From: Clostridia bacterium
GTDB taxonomy: Bacteria; Bacillota; Clostridia; TANB77; CAG-508
Reading direction: 5' to 3'
Length of the DNA: 64,000 nucleotides
Assembly (NCBI GenBank): GCA_029258515.1
Contig: JARHYK010000019.1
Location: 62,001 to 126,000, forward strand
The first letter of the stretch is position 1; each line of letters starts with the position of its first letter. The notes beneath the pieces were generated by a model. That model was not told the origin of the DNA. It made no database searches and was given only the letters and a program-made list of their open reading frames with translations. This document shows positions 28,332-37,217 of this stretch, in pieces. Made by a program: the position numbers and the translations under genes.

Positions 28332-29285
28332 ATGAAAAAATATTTAATAATGGGCGGTGCAGGTTTTATAGGGAGTAATCTTGCTTATAGATATGCGCAA
28401 GATAAGGAAAATGAAATATATATAATTGACAACCTAAGCACGGGAAAAATGGAAAATTTAAAAGAAATAGTAGAAAAATATAAAAATGTTCATTTTTATA
28501 AAGAAGATATTAGAAATAGTAATATAATTAAATTTATAAAAGATAATAAATTTGATAATATATATAATTTTGCTTGTCCTGCTTCACCAAAATATTATTT
28601 AAAATTTCCAATTGATACTTGGGAAACAAGTATCATAGGAATAAGTAATATATTGAAAGCAATAAAAGGTACAAAAACAAAATTATTGCAGGCATCAACT
28701 TCAGAGGTATATGGGGATGCTAAGGAAATTCCACAAAGGGAAGAATATTGGGGACATGTAAATTGTAATGGAGTAAGAGCTTGTTATGACGAAGGCAAAA
28801 GAGCAGCAGAATCTTTAATATTTGATTATAAAAGATTATATAATGTAGATGTTAGAGTTATTAGAATATTTAATACATATGGACCTAGAATGGATAAAAA
28901 TGACGGAAGAATAATATCTAATTTTATAAATCAAGCTATTAATAATATTGATATAACAATATATGGTACAGGTAAACAAACTAGAAGTTTCTGCTATGTA
29001 GATGATACAATAAATGCAATTATAAAGATTATGGATAGAAAAGAACATGTAGACTATCCTATCAATATTGGAAATCCAATAGAAATAAGTGTTAAAAAAG
29101 TAGCAGATATAATAAAAATGTTAACAAAGTCAAAATCTGATATTGTATTTTGTAATGCAATGAATGATGAACCACAAAGAAGAAAACCTGATATTACAAA
29201 TGCAATTAATTTATTAGGATGGAAACCCAAAATTGAATTACAAGAGGGCTTAATAAAATGTATAAAATATTATAATAAAAAATAG
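28332..29285 (+). CDS. UDP-glucuronate decarboxylase (UXS-type NAD-dependent epimerase)
   Basis: 317 residues of the extended SDR family. NAD-binding GGAGFIGSN is at residues 8-16. The UXS-specific blocks are FACPASPKYY, STSEVYGDAKE and YDEGKRAAE (catalytic Tyr and Lys), with RIFNTYGPRM, NDGRIISNF and TRSFCYVDD. It converts UDP-glucuronate to UDP-xylose. The partner dehydrogenase just upstream is dead, so UDP-glucuronate must come from elsewhere or the enzyme is idle (inference). Confidence 0.9.
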   Translation: MKKYLIMGGAGFIGSNLAYRYAQDKENEIYIIDNLSTGKMENLKEIVEKYKNVHFYKEDIRNSNIIKFIKDNKFDNIYNFACPASPKYYLKFPIDTWETSIIGISNILKAIKGTKTKLLQASTSEVYGDAKEIPQREEYWGHVNCNGVRACYDEGKRAAESLIFDYKRLYNVDVRVIRIFNTYGPRMDKNDGRIISNFINQAINNIDITIYGTGKQTRSFCYVDDTINAIIKIMDRKEHVDYPINIGNPIEISVKKVADIIKMLTKSKSDIVFCNAMNDEPQRRKPDITNAINLLGWKPKIELQEGLIKCIKYYNKK

Positions 29286-29594
29286 TAAACTAAAATATAA
29301 CTATTTTATGTATGACTATATTATATTTTTAAATCCAGTATATGATAAACTAAAAGTGGTCCATTTTTCACTTAACAAATACAATATGAAGAAGCAATGG
29401 AAAAGCTAAACTATGATAGTAATAAAACAGCTTTATGGGAATTAAATGAAAGATTAAAAAGGAAGAAGAATATTTAAAAATATCTTGCAAAATATAAAAT
29501 ATTATGTTAAATTATAAGCATAGAATTAAGCTATAAAATATATGGAATAGATACTCTCATTTTTAGCTCACGGAAGAACTAAATGAGCCAATAA
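29286..29594 (+). other. degenerate gap at the end of the island
   Basis: No intact gene. One piece (29389-29480) reads YEEAMEKLNYDSNKTALW followed by ELNERLK before a stop, clearly once coding, but I do not recognise the family. The rest is AT-rich. Confidence 0.4.
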
Positions 29595-29595
29595 G

Positions 29596-29634
29596 AATAC
29601 TTATAAAAGATTGTCTTTTATAAGTATTTTTTTA
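29596..29634 (+). terminator. strong terminator closing the accessory island
   Basis: Perfect 15-bp stem AATACTTATAAAAGA / TCTTTTATAAGTATT, 3-base loop, then TTTTTTAT. Confidence 0.85.
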
Positions 29635-29709
29635 TGTATGTTGCTAAATATATAATTTTGTAATAAAATAACATGAAAAGCTTGAAAAAATATGAAAAGG
29701 AGAACAAAA

Positions 29710-30426
29710 TTGCAAGAAAAAATTACTGAATTAAAAAGATTAATAGATAAAAGTAATAATATAGTATTTTTTGGTGGCGCAGGAGTTTCTACAGAAAGTG
29801 GAATACCAGATTTTAGAAGTAAAGATGGATTATATAATCAAAAATACAAATATCCACCAGAAGAAATATTAAGTCATGATTTTTTTATGAATAATCAAAA
29901 AGAATTTTATAGATTCTATAAAGAAAAAAAGAATAGTTTAAAACATAAACCTAATATCACACATATAAAATTAGCAAAACTAGAAAAACAAGGAAAATTA
30001 AAAGCAATAATAACACAAAACATAGATGGGTTACACCAAAAAGCAGGATCAAAAAAAGTATATGAATTACATGGGAGCATTCATAGAAATTATTGCCTAA
30101 AATGCAATAAATTTTATGATGCAAGTTATATTTTTGATTCTAAAGAAGTACCTAAATGTAGCTGTGGAGGAACAATAAAACCAGATGTAGTGTTGTATCA
30201 AGAAGCACTAGAAGACGATGTAGTTGAAAAATCAATACAAACACTAATGAATTCAGATTTATTAATAATTGCAGGAACATCACTTACAGTATATCCAGCA
30301 AGTAGGCTTGTCAATTATTTTAGAGGAAAAAACATAGTTCTAATAAATAAAGATATAACTCCATATGATAATAAAGCAAATCTAGTAATAAATGAAAGCT
30401 TAGGAAAAGTATTTGAAAGAATTTAG
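29710..30426 (+). CDS. cobB: NAD-dependent protein deacylase (sirtuin)
   Basis: 238 residues from TTG 29710, chosen because AAAAGGAGAA lies just upstream. ATG 29692 has no such site. Motifs: GAGVSTESGIPDFRS (NAD binding), TQNIDGLH, catalytic His in ELHGSI, a zinc site CLKCNKFY and CSCGG, and AGTSLTVYP. It removes acyl groups from protein lysines using NAD. No acetyltransferase partner is adjacent. GIY-YIG follows 9 bases downstream, likely in the same transcript. Confidence 0.93.
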   Translation: MQEKITELKRLIDKSNNIVFFGGAGVSTESGIPDFRSKDGLYNQKYKYPPEEILSHDFFMNNQKEFYRFYKEKKNSLKHKPNITHIKLAKLEKQGKLKAIITQNIDGLHQKAGSKKVYELHGSIHRNYCLKCNKFYDASYIFDSKEVPKCSCGGTIKPDVVLYQEALEDDVVEKSIQTLMNSDLLIIAGTSLTVYPASRLVNYFRGKNIVLINKDITPYDNKANLVINESLGKVFERI

Positions 30427-30435
30427 GAGAATAAA

Positions 30436-30738
30436 ATGTATTACACATATATGATAAGATGTAAAGATAATTCTATATATACAGGAATGACTAACAATTT
30501 AGAAAAAAGAATGAAAGAACATTTTTTAAAAGAAAAAACAGGGGCTAAATACACAAAATCGCATACTGCAATAAAATTAGAAGTAGCTTGGAGAAGCAAA
30601 GATAAATCATTAGCCTGTAAATTAGAATATCAAATTAAAAATCTTAATAAAAAACAAAAAGAAAAATTAGTTAAAGGTGAAAAACTATCTACATATTTAA
30701 AAGGAAAAATTGATTGTAGAAGATATAGAAAAGTATAA
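30436..30738 (+). CDS. GIY-YIG nuclease superfamily protein (UPF0213/YhbQ type)
   Basis: 100 residues. The GIY-YIG core appears as YTYMIRCKDNSIYTGMT with YTGMT as the second half, then LEKRMKEH (catalytic Arg), and the C-terminal Glu in ACKLEYQIKN. The small one-domain type has no clear target domain; its family has been linked to DNA repair, but the role here is unknown. GGAG lies about 7 bases before the ATG. Confidence 0.9.
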   Translation: MYYTYMIRCKDNSIYTGMTNNLEKRMKEHFLKEKTGAKYTKSHTAIKLEVAWRSKDKSLACKLEYQIKNLNKKQKEKLVKGEKLSTYLKGKIDCRRYRKV

Positions 30739-30785
30739 CATAAAAAGAAAAAGAACATAATATATCAAATAAAGGGGGATATATT

Positions 30786-31736
30786 ATGATTAATGGAATA
30801 GGAAAAACACCAATTGCTAAAATTAAATATAAATACAAAAAAAAGATAGATGAAATATATACAAAATTAGAATATTATAACCTAACAGGAAGCATAAAAG
30901 ACAGAGTTGCATACTATATCATACATAATGCAGAAAAAAATGGGGAGCTTAAACCAAATATGCCAATAGTTGAAGCAACAAGTGGTAATACAGGAATTTC
31001 ACTTTCTGCATTAGGAACAATGACAAACCACAAAGTATATATTTTTATGCCAGATTGGGTAAGTATAGAAAGAAGAAAACTTATTGAACTATATGGAGCA
31101 AATATAAAACTTTTTTCAAAACAAGATGGCGGATTTAAAAAATGTATAGAAGAAGCCGAAAAGTTTGCTAAAGAAAATAAATATTTTTATGCAAACCAAT
31201 TTGCAAATGAAAGTAATGTAATGGCACACTATGAAACAACAGGAGAAGAAATAATAAATCAAGTAAAAAACATAGGTGCATTTGTATCTGGGTATGGAAC
31301 AGGAGGAACTTTAACAGGAATTGCTAAAAAAATAAAAGAAAAAAATATTAATGCTAAAATTTATGCAATAGAACCAGAAAAAATGCCAATGCTTAAAGAA
31401 AATAAAATATTAGGAACACACAAAATAGAAGGTATTGGAGATGAAATAATACCTAAAATATTAGATAAGAAATTAATTGATGATATAATATTAATTAATG
31501 ATGATGAAGCTATTAAAATGACACAAAAAATATCACAACAATTAGGTATTGGTGTGGGAATTTCATCAGGGGCGAATTTTTTAGCAGCCGTTAAAATAAA
31601 AGATAAAATAAATGAAAATGTAGTTACTGTTTTTGCAGATGATAATAAAAAATATTTAAGTACAGACTTAACAAAACTAAATAAAAAAAATGATAACGAA
31701 ATTAAATTGCTTGATGTTCAAATATTAAGATATTAA
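30786..31736 (+). CDS. cysteine synthase family PLP enzyme
   Basis: 316 residues, fold type II PLP enzyme. The PLP lysine is in LTGSIKDRVAYY, the substrate loop is ATSGNTGIS and the phosphate-binding loop is GYGTGGTLTG. A late GIGVGISSGANF also matches O-acetylserine sulfhydrylases. It probably makes cysteine from O-acetylserine and sulfide, although cystathionine beta-synthase-like members are similar. No CBS domain. AAAGGGGG precedes the ATG. A monocistronic unit between GIY-YIG and tRNA-Thr. Confidence 0.88.
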   Translation: MINGIGKTPIAKIKYKYKKKIDEIYTKLEYYNLTGSIKDRVAYYIIHNAEKNGELKPNMPIVEATSGNTGISLSALGTMTNHKVYIFMPDWVSIERRKLIELYGANIKLFSKQDGGFKKCIEEAEKFAKENKYFYANQFANESNVMAHYETTGEEIINQVKNIGAFVSGYGTGGTLTGIAKKIKEKNINAKIYAIEPEKMPMLKENKILGTHKIEGIGDEIIPKILDKKLIDDIILINDDEAIKMTQKISQQLGIGVGISSGANFLAAVKIKDKINENVVTVFADDNKKYLSTDLTKLNKKNDNEIKLLDVQILRY

Positions 31737-31747
31737 AACAAAAATGT

Positions 31748-31823
31748 TGGGGCCTTTAACGGGAATTGAACCCGTGACCTCAGCTTTACCAAAGCTGCAC
31801 TCTACCAACTGAGCTATAAAGGC
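31748..31823 (-). tRNA. tRNA-Thr (GGT)
   Basis: Minus-strand cloverleaf. Acceptor GCCTTTA / TAAAGGC, D-arm AGCTCAGTTGGTAGAG, anticodon GGT in TTGGTAA, T-loop TTCAATT and encoded CCA. The discriminator base appears to be C, which is unusual for Thr. It lies back to back with the thrS leader. Confidence 0.93.
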
Positions 31824-31875
31824 AAATATAATAAAATTATTATAACGTAAAACTTATAAAAAGTAAACAATTCTA

Positions 31876-31904
31876 TTGACTTTTTATAAAAAAAGTATTA
31901 AAAT
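31876..31904 (+). promoter_or_regulatory. promoter of the thrS T-box transcript
   Basis: TTGACT (31876-31881), 17-base spacer, TAAAAT (31899-31904). Confidence 0.75.
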
Positions 31905-31914
31905 TATTAACATA

Positions 31915-32150
31915 AGAATAGAAAAAGCAATAAGAGAAGAGTAAAATGCATAAATACTTTTAGAGAGAATTAGTCATAGGCTGAAAGCTAATTTAAGCAG
32001 ATGTATTTGAAAACTACCTCTATAAGCTTCTAGTGAATAAGCTAGACGTTTAAGATACGTTATAATCTACAAATAAAGTAAAATAAAGGATGGAACCGTG
32101 TAAATATATTACACTCCTATAGATATAAATATCTATAGGAGTGTTTTTGT
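31915..32150 (+). promoter_or_regulatory. T-box riboswitch controlling thrS
   Basis: The leader contains the T-box core AAGGATGGAACCGTG at about 32086-32100, followed by an intrinsic terminator (ACACTCCTATAGATAT / its complement, 32111-32144, then TTTTG). The AGGA of the T-box side can pair with ACTCCT to form the antiterminator. An ACC in the CTACCTC segment near 32015 is a plausible threonine specifier and would pair with the GGT anticodon of the tRNA-Thr encoded next door. Uncharged tRNA-Thr would stop termination and switch thrS on. Confidence 0.88.
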
Positions 32151-32190
32151 ATATGGATATTTATATAAAAAAGAAAAGGAGGAAACAAAA

Positions 32191-34107
32191 ATGTTAAAAA
32201 TTAAATTAAAAGATAATTCAATTATAGAGGTTGAAAAAGGAACAACAATTTTCGAAGTAGCAAAAAAAATAAGTGAAGGATTAGCTAGAAATGCAACATG
32301 TGGAGAAATAAATGGAGAAATAAAAGATTTAAGATATGAAATTAATTCTGATTGCGAATTAGTAATTCACACATTTGCAAAAGAAGACTTAGAAGGAAAA
32401 AAAGCATATTGGCATACAACATCACACATAATGGCACAAGCAGTAAAAAGACTATTCCCAGATGTTAAATTTGCAATAGGACCAAGTATAAATGAGGGTT
32501 TTTATTATGATTTTGATGTAGAAAAACCATTTACAGATGAAGACAAATCAAAGATAGAAGAAGAAATGAAAAAAATCATAAAAGAAGATATAAAAATAGA
32601 AAAATTTTCGCTACCAAAAAAAGAAGCATTAGAATTAATGAAAGATCAACCATATAAACAAGAACTAATAAATGAATTGCCAGAAGGAGAAGAAATATCA
32701 TTCTATAAACAAGGAGATTTCACAGACCTTTGTGCAGGACCACATTTATTAAGTACAGGAAAAGTAAAAAAAGTAAAAATTTTATCATCATCAGGAGCAT
32801 ACTGGAGAGGTGACGAAAAAAATAAGATGCTACAAAGAATTTATGCAATATCTTTCCCAAAAGCAAGTGAACTAGAAGAATATTTAAACTTATTAGAAGA
32901 AGCAAAAAAAAGAGATCATAGAAAATTAGGAAAAGAATTAGATTTATTTTTCTTTGATGAAACAGCACCAGGCATGGCATATTGGTTACCAAAAGGATTT
33001 AAACTAATGAATATTTTGATTGAATTTTGGAGAAAAGAGCATGAAAAAAGAGGTTATCAAGAATTTTCAGGACCACAATTAAATAGTAGTGAATTATGGA
33101 AAATATCAGGTCACTGGGATCACTATAAAGAAGATATGTTTGTTTTGACAGATTCAGATGGAAGAGAACAAGCTCTAAAACCAATGAATTGTCCAAATGC
33201 AATAAAAATATTCCAATCAAAAATGAGAAGTTACAAAGATTTACCACTTAGATTTAATGATATAGATGTTATCCATAGAAATGAAAAATCAGGACAATTA
33301 AATGGATTATTCAGAGTAAGAATGTTTAGACAAGATGATTCTCATAACTTTATAACAGAAGAACAAATTGGTTCAGAAATAAAAGATATAATAGGAATTG
33401 CTAAATATTTATATGGAATTTTCGGATTGGATTTTGAATTAACATTATCAACAAGACCAGCTGACTATATGGGAGATATAAAACTATGGAATAAGGCGGA
33501 AGAAAATTTAAGAGAAGTATTAGATGAATTATGTGGAAAAGACCAATATAGAATAAACGAAGGAGATGGAGCATTTTATGGCCCAAAAATAGACATCAAA
33601 ATGAAAGACTGTCTAGGAAGAGAATGGCAAATGGGAACAGTTCAAGTTGATTTTCAATTACCATTAAGATTTAATATGTCATATATAGATAAAGATGGAG
33701 AAAAGAAAACACCAATTTTAATTCATAGAGCATTATTTGGATCTTTTGAAAGATTTATAGGAATCATGACAGAACACTTTGCAGGAGCATTTCCAACTTG
33801 GTTATCACCAGTACAAGTAAAAATATTACCAATTACAGATAATGAACATGAATATGCTAAAAGACTAAAAGAAGAATTTGAAAAAAACGGAATAAGAGTT
33901 GAACTAGATGATAGAAATGAAAAAACAGGATATAAAATAAGAGAAGCACAATTAGAAAAAATTCCATATATGCTAGTTGTAGGACCAAAAGAAGTAGAAG
34001 GAAACTTAGTTGCAGTTCGCTCTAGAAAAAACGGAGATGAAGGCACAATGCAAATATCTAACTTCATTGAAAAAATAAAAAAAGAGATAGAAGAAAAAGT
34101 AAGATAA
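32191..34107 (+). CDS. thrS: threonyl-tRNA synthetase
   Basis: 638 residues. TGS domain (1-60), editing domain with HTTSH near residue 75 and the conserved CAGPH. The class II catalytic core has motif 1 near GFKLMNILIEFWRK, Zn ligands in MNCPNA, IHRNEKSGQLNGLFRVR (motif 2) and the C-terminal ALFGSFERFIG (motif 3). The anticodon-binding domain is at the end. AAAGGAGGAAAC precedes the ATG. It charges tRNA-Thr and is regulated by the upstream T-box. Confidence 0.98.
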   Translation: MLKIKLKDNSIIEVEKGTTIFEVAKKISEGLARNATCGEINGEIKDLRYEINSDCELVIHTFAKEDLEGKKAYWHTTSHIMAQAVKRLFPDVKFAIGPSINEGFYYDFDVEKPFTDEDKSKIEEEMKKIIKEDIKIEKFSLPKKEALELMKDQPYKQELINELPEGEEISFYKQGDFTDLCAGPHLLSTGKVKKVKILSSSGAYWRGDEKNKMLQRIYAISFPKASELEEYLNLLEEAKKRDHRKLGKELDLFFFDETAPGMAYWLPKGFKLMNILIEFWRKEHEKRGYQEFSGPQLNSSELWKISGHWDHYKEDMFVLTDSDGREQALKPMNCPNAIKIFQSKMRSYKDLPLRFNDIDVIHRNEKSGQLNGLFRVRMFRQDDSHNFITEEQIGSEIKDIIGIAKYLYGIFGLDFELTLSTRPADYMGDIKLWNKAEENLREVLDELCGKDQYRINEGDGAFYGPKIDIKMKDCLGREWQMGTVQVDFQLPLRFNMSYIDKDGEKKTPILIHRALFGSFERFIGIMTEHFAGAFPTWLSPVQVKILPITDNEHEYAKRLKEEFEKNGIRVELDDRNEKTGYKIREAQLEKIPYMLVVGPKEVEGNLVAVRSRKNGDEGTMQISNFIEKIKKEIEEKVR

Positions 34108-34116
34108 TAAAAGAAG

Positions 34117-34161
34117 AATTTAAAATTTGAATAGTTTTTAGAATTATTCAAATTTTAAATT
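34117..34161 (+). terminator. AU-only stem-loop after thrS
   Basis: 17-bp perfect stem AATTTAAAATTTGAATA with its complement. No clear U-run follows, so it is a weak or partial terminator. Confidence 0.5.
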
Positions 34162-34182
34162 ATAAAAGAAAGGAATTATAAA

Positions 34183-35280
34183 ATGAAATTAGGAATTGTA
34201 GGATTACCAAATGTAGGGAAAAGTACATTATTTAATAGCATAACAAAAGCAGGAGCTGAATGTGCAAATTATCCATTCTGTACAATAGAACCAAATGTAG
34301 GAGTTGTAGCAGTACCAGATGAAAGATTAGATGAATTAACAAAAATGTATAAACCACAAAAAACAACACATGCTATAGTAGAATTTGTAGACATTGCAGG
34401 TTTAGTAAAAGGAGCAAGTAAAGGAGAAGGATTAGGAAATAAATTCTTATCGCATATAAGAGAAACAGATGCTATTGTAGAAGTTGTAAGATGTTTTGAA
34501 AATGATAATGTTGTTCATGTTGATGGAAATGTAAATCCGATAAGAGACATAGAAACAATTAATTTAGAATTGATATTTGCAGATATTGAAACTGTAAATA
34601 AAAGATTAGATAAAGCCAGAAAAAACTTAAAAGCTGATAAAAAATATCAAGTTGAAATTGATTTATTAGAAAAAATACTAAAAACACTAGAAGAAGGTAA
34701 ATCAGCTAGAACATTAGATTTTAATGAAGATGAACAAGTTCTAGTAAAAGACATGTTTTTACTTACAACAAAACCAATTTTATATATAGCAAACTTATCA
34801 GAAGAACAATTACAAGATGCTAAAAATGATGAAAACTTTAAAAAAGTAGAAGAATATGCAAAAAATGAAAAAGCAGAAGTTATACCATTATGCGTAAAAA
34901 TGGAAGAAGAATTATCAGGATTAGATGATGAAGACAAAAAAGAAATGCTAGAAATGTACAATCTTGATGAATCAGGATTAGATAAAGTTGTTAAAAAAAG
35001 CTATAATTTATTAGGATTAATGTCATTTTTAACAGCTGGAGAGCCAGAAGTAAGAGCATGGACAATAAAAAAAGGAACAAAAGCACCTCAAGCTGCAGGA
35101 AAAATTCATACAGATATAGAAAGAGGATTTATAAAAGCAGAAATTGTATCATACGAAGATTTAATAAAAGAAGGATCAATGTTAGCAGCAAAAGAGAAAG
35201 GACTAGTAAGACAAGAAGGAAAAGAATATATAATGCAAGATGGAGATATAGTATTATTTAAATTTAATGTAAGCAAATAA
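34183..35280 (+). CDS. ychF: redox-regulated ATPase YchF (OLA1 family)
   Basis: 365 residues. G1 GLPNVGKST is at residues 6-14 and G3 DIAGLVKGASKGEGLG near 68. The G4 position reads NLSEEQ instead of NKxD, the hallmark that makes this family prefer ATP. The coiled-coil insertion is at about 125-200 and the TGS domain is at the C-terminus (TAGEPEVRAW, ERGFIKAEIVSY). It binds ribosomes and has stress-related roles. AAAGGAATT precedes the ATG. Confidence 0.96.
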   Translation: MKLGIVGLPNVGKSTLFNSITKAGAECANYPFCTIEPNVGVVAVPDERLDELTKMYKPQKTTHAIVEFVDIAGLVKGASKGEGLGNKFLSHIRETDAIVEVVRCFENDNVVHVDGNVNPIRDIETINLELIFADIETVNKRLDKARKNLKADKKYQVEIDLLEKILKTLEEGKSARTLDFNEDEQVLVKDMFLLTTKPILYIANLSEEQLQDAKNDENFKKVEEYAKNEKAEVIPLCVKMEEELSGLDDEDKKEMLEMYNLDESGLDKVVKKSYNLLGLMSFLTAGEPEVRAWTIKKGTKAPQAAGKIHTDIERGFIKAEIVSYEDLIKEGSMLAAKEKGLVRQEGKEYIMQDGDIVLFKFNVSK

Positions 35281-35328
35281 TTTTTTGAATTTTGTAACAA
35301 AAATGTAATATTAAATTTAAAAAAATAC

Positions 35329-35357
35329 TTGACATCATTTAAAAGAAAGTATAAAAT
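35329..35357 (+). promoter_or_regulatory. promoter P1 of the small LPxTG protein
   Basis: TTGACA (35329-35334), 17-base spacer, TAAAAT (35352-35357). Confidence 0.7.
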
Positions 35358-35395
35358 ATAAATAGATAAACAAATGAAAGTTTTATTAGTGTGAC

Positions 35396-35424
35396 TTGCA
35401 AATAAATAATAACTATGGTATAAT
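35396..35424 (+). promoter_or_regulatory. promoter P2 of the small LPxTG protein
   Basis: TTGCAA (35396-35401), 17-base spacer, TATAAT (35419-35424). Two good promoters in tandem suggest strong or dual control. Confidence 0.7.
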
Positions 35425-35478
35425 ATTATAAGTTTTGAGAAATACTAATAAAAACATAAAAAATAAGGAGAGAAGAAT

Positions 35479-35880
35479 ATGAAAAATTCAAAATTAGTAA
35501 AATTATTATTAGTAACATTAATGGTAGCAATGATAGGAATTATAGGAACAGAAGTATTTGCTGCAGAGGGAGAAAATTATGATGACTTACAACAATTATT
35601 AAATAATACGACATCTAATAATGGCACAACAGCAAACAACACAACAGCAAGCAATACAACATCAAACAACACAACAAATAACACAGCTAAAAATAATTCC
35701 ACATTAAATACAAGTGCAATTACAAATAGTAGTGCTACTAATAATGTAAATAATACAACAAATACAGCATTACCAAAAACAGGAGTAGAAAGCTCAACAG
35801 GAATGATTGTTTTAATCACAGTTTGTGGAATATCAGCAATATATGCATTTAAAAAAATAAGAGATTATAAAAGTTTATAA
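35479..35880 (+). CDS. small secreted Asn/Thr-rich LPxTG cell-wall protein
   Basis: 133 residues. Signal peptide (1-28, cleavage after EVFA), a short acidic segment, then about 65 residues made almost only of Asn, Thr, Ser and Ala. The sortase signal LPKTG is near residue 100, followed by a membrane helix (TGMIVLITVCGISAIYAF) and a basic tail. It should be linked to peptidoglycan by sortase and form a low-complexity surface spacer or a heavily modifiable stalk. No folded domain is present, and no sortase gene is in the window. The function is unknown. Confidence 0.88.
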   Translation: MKNSKLVKLLLVTLMVAMIGIIGTEVFAAEGENYDDLQQLLNNTTSNNGTTANNTTASNTTSNNTTNNTAKNNSTLNTSAITNSSATNNVNNTTNTALPKTGVESSTGMIVLITVCGISAIYAFKKIRDYKSL

Positions 35881-35889
35881 TATAACCAA

Positions 35890-36127
35890 TTAAAAAGCAA
35901 AGTATTATTAGTAAAAATATTTATACAGAGAAAATGATAATTGCTGAGAATCATTTAAATATACTAATAAGAAATTTCACTTTTTAGGTCTTCTTTTGAA
36001 AAAAGATTAGAAAGAAGCGGAGAAGTCCGTTAAAGCTATATAAGATTAATTATATTATTAATGAATTTAGGTGGTACCACGGAACATATCCATTTCGTCC
36101 TATATATAGGCGAAATGGATTTTTTTG
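35890..36127 (+). promoter_or_regulatory. T-box riboswitch controlling pheST
   Basis: The T-box core TTTAGGTGGTACCACGG is at about 36066-36082. The terminator ATCCATTTCG / CGAAATGGAT at 36088-36120 is followed by TTTTTTGG. A TTC in AAATTTCAC near 35980 is a plausible phenylalanine specifier. It senses uncharged tRNA-Phe. A promoter overlapping the end of the LPxTG gene (TATAAT at 35876) is possible. Confidence 0.88.
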
Positions 36128-36174
36128 GTATTAATAAAAAATAAAAAAATAAGATTAAATAGGAGGATAATAAT

Positions 36175-37194
36175 ATGAAAGAAGAAATTGAGAAAATTAG
36201 GAAAGAAGCAATAGAAGAAATTGAAAAAATTCAAAGTACAAGTGAATTAAATGAAACAAAAGTAAAATATTTAGGTAAAAAAGGAAGTCTAACAAAAACA
36301 TTAAAAAATATGGGAAATTTATCAGCAGAAGAAAGACCAATTATTGGAAAATTAGCAAATGAAGTAAGAGATATGCTAGAAGAAAAATTTACTAGTAAAG
36401 AAAAAGAAATAAAACAACAAGAATTACAAAAAAGATTAGAAACAGAAAATATAGATGTAACAGAACCAAGTAAAAAAAGTAAATTAGGATCAATACATCC
36501 AATAACTAAAATAATAAAAGAAGTAGAAGAAATATTTTTAGGAATGGGCTATAAAATTGAAGATGGACCAGAAGTAGAAAAAACATACTACAATTTTGAT
36601 CAATTAAATGCACCTAAAGACCATCCATCAAGAGATTTACAAGATACATTCTATATCACAGAAAATATAATCTTAAGAAGTCAAACATCACCAGTACAAG
36701 CAAGGGTTATGGAAAATGAAAATCCACCAATTAAAATAATATGTCCAGGAACTGTATATCGTTCAGATGAAGTGGATGCAACACATTCACCAGTATTTCA
36801 CCAAATAGAAGGTCTAGTAATAGATAAAAATGTATCAATGTCAGATTTAAAAGGAACATTAGAAATGTTTGCTAAAAAATGTTTAGGTGAAAATACAAAA
36901 ATAAGATTTAGACCACACCATTTTCCATTTACAGAACCTTCAGCAGAAGCAGATGTATCATGCTTTGTATGTGGAGGAAAAGGTTGTAAAGTATGTAAAG
37001 GAGAAGGTTGGATAGAACTATTAGGTTGTGGAATGGTACATCCAAACGTATTAAGAAACTGTGGAATAGACCCAGATGTATATTCAGGATTTGCTTTTGG
37101 ATTTGGTGTAGAAAGAATAGCAATGGCAAAATACGGAATAGAAGATATGAGATTACTATATGAAAATGATGTAAGATTTTTAAAACAATTTTAG
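36175..37194 (+). CDS. pheS: phenylalanyl-tRNA synthetase alpha subunit
   Basis: 339 residues. N-terminal coiled-coil (1-85) for tRNA binding, then the class II catalytic core with [20 protein letters not shown] and [22 protein letters not shown] (20-residue limit: motif region starts with GTVYRSDE). The Cys-rich [14 protein letters not shown] and the final motif 3 GFGVERIAM are also present. Forms an alpha2beta2 enzyme with PheT. AGGAGGATAAT precedes the ATG; T-box controlled. Confidence 0.97.
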   Translation: MKEEIEKIRKEAIEEIEKIQSTSELNETKVKYLGKKGSLTKTLKNMGNLSAEERPIIGKLANEVRDMLEEKFTSKEKEIKQQELQKRLETENIDVTEPSKKSKLGSIHPITKIIKEVEEIFLGMGYKIEDGPEVEKTYYNFDQLNAPKDHPSRDLQDTFYITENIILRSQTSPVQARVMENENPPIKIICPGTVYRSDEVDATHSPVFHQIEGLVIDKNVSMSDLKGTLEMFAKKCLGENTKIRFRPHHFPFTEPSAEADVSCFVCGGKGCKVCKGEGWIELLGCGMVHPNVLRNCGIDPDVYSGFAFGFGVERIAMAKYGIEDMRLLYENDVRFLKQF

Positions 37195-37217
37195 AAAATG
37201 AAAGGAAATGATAAAAA

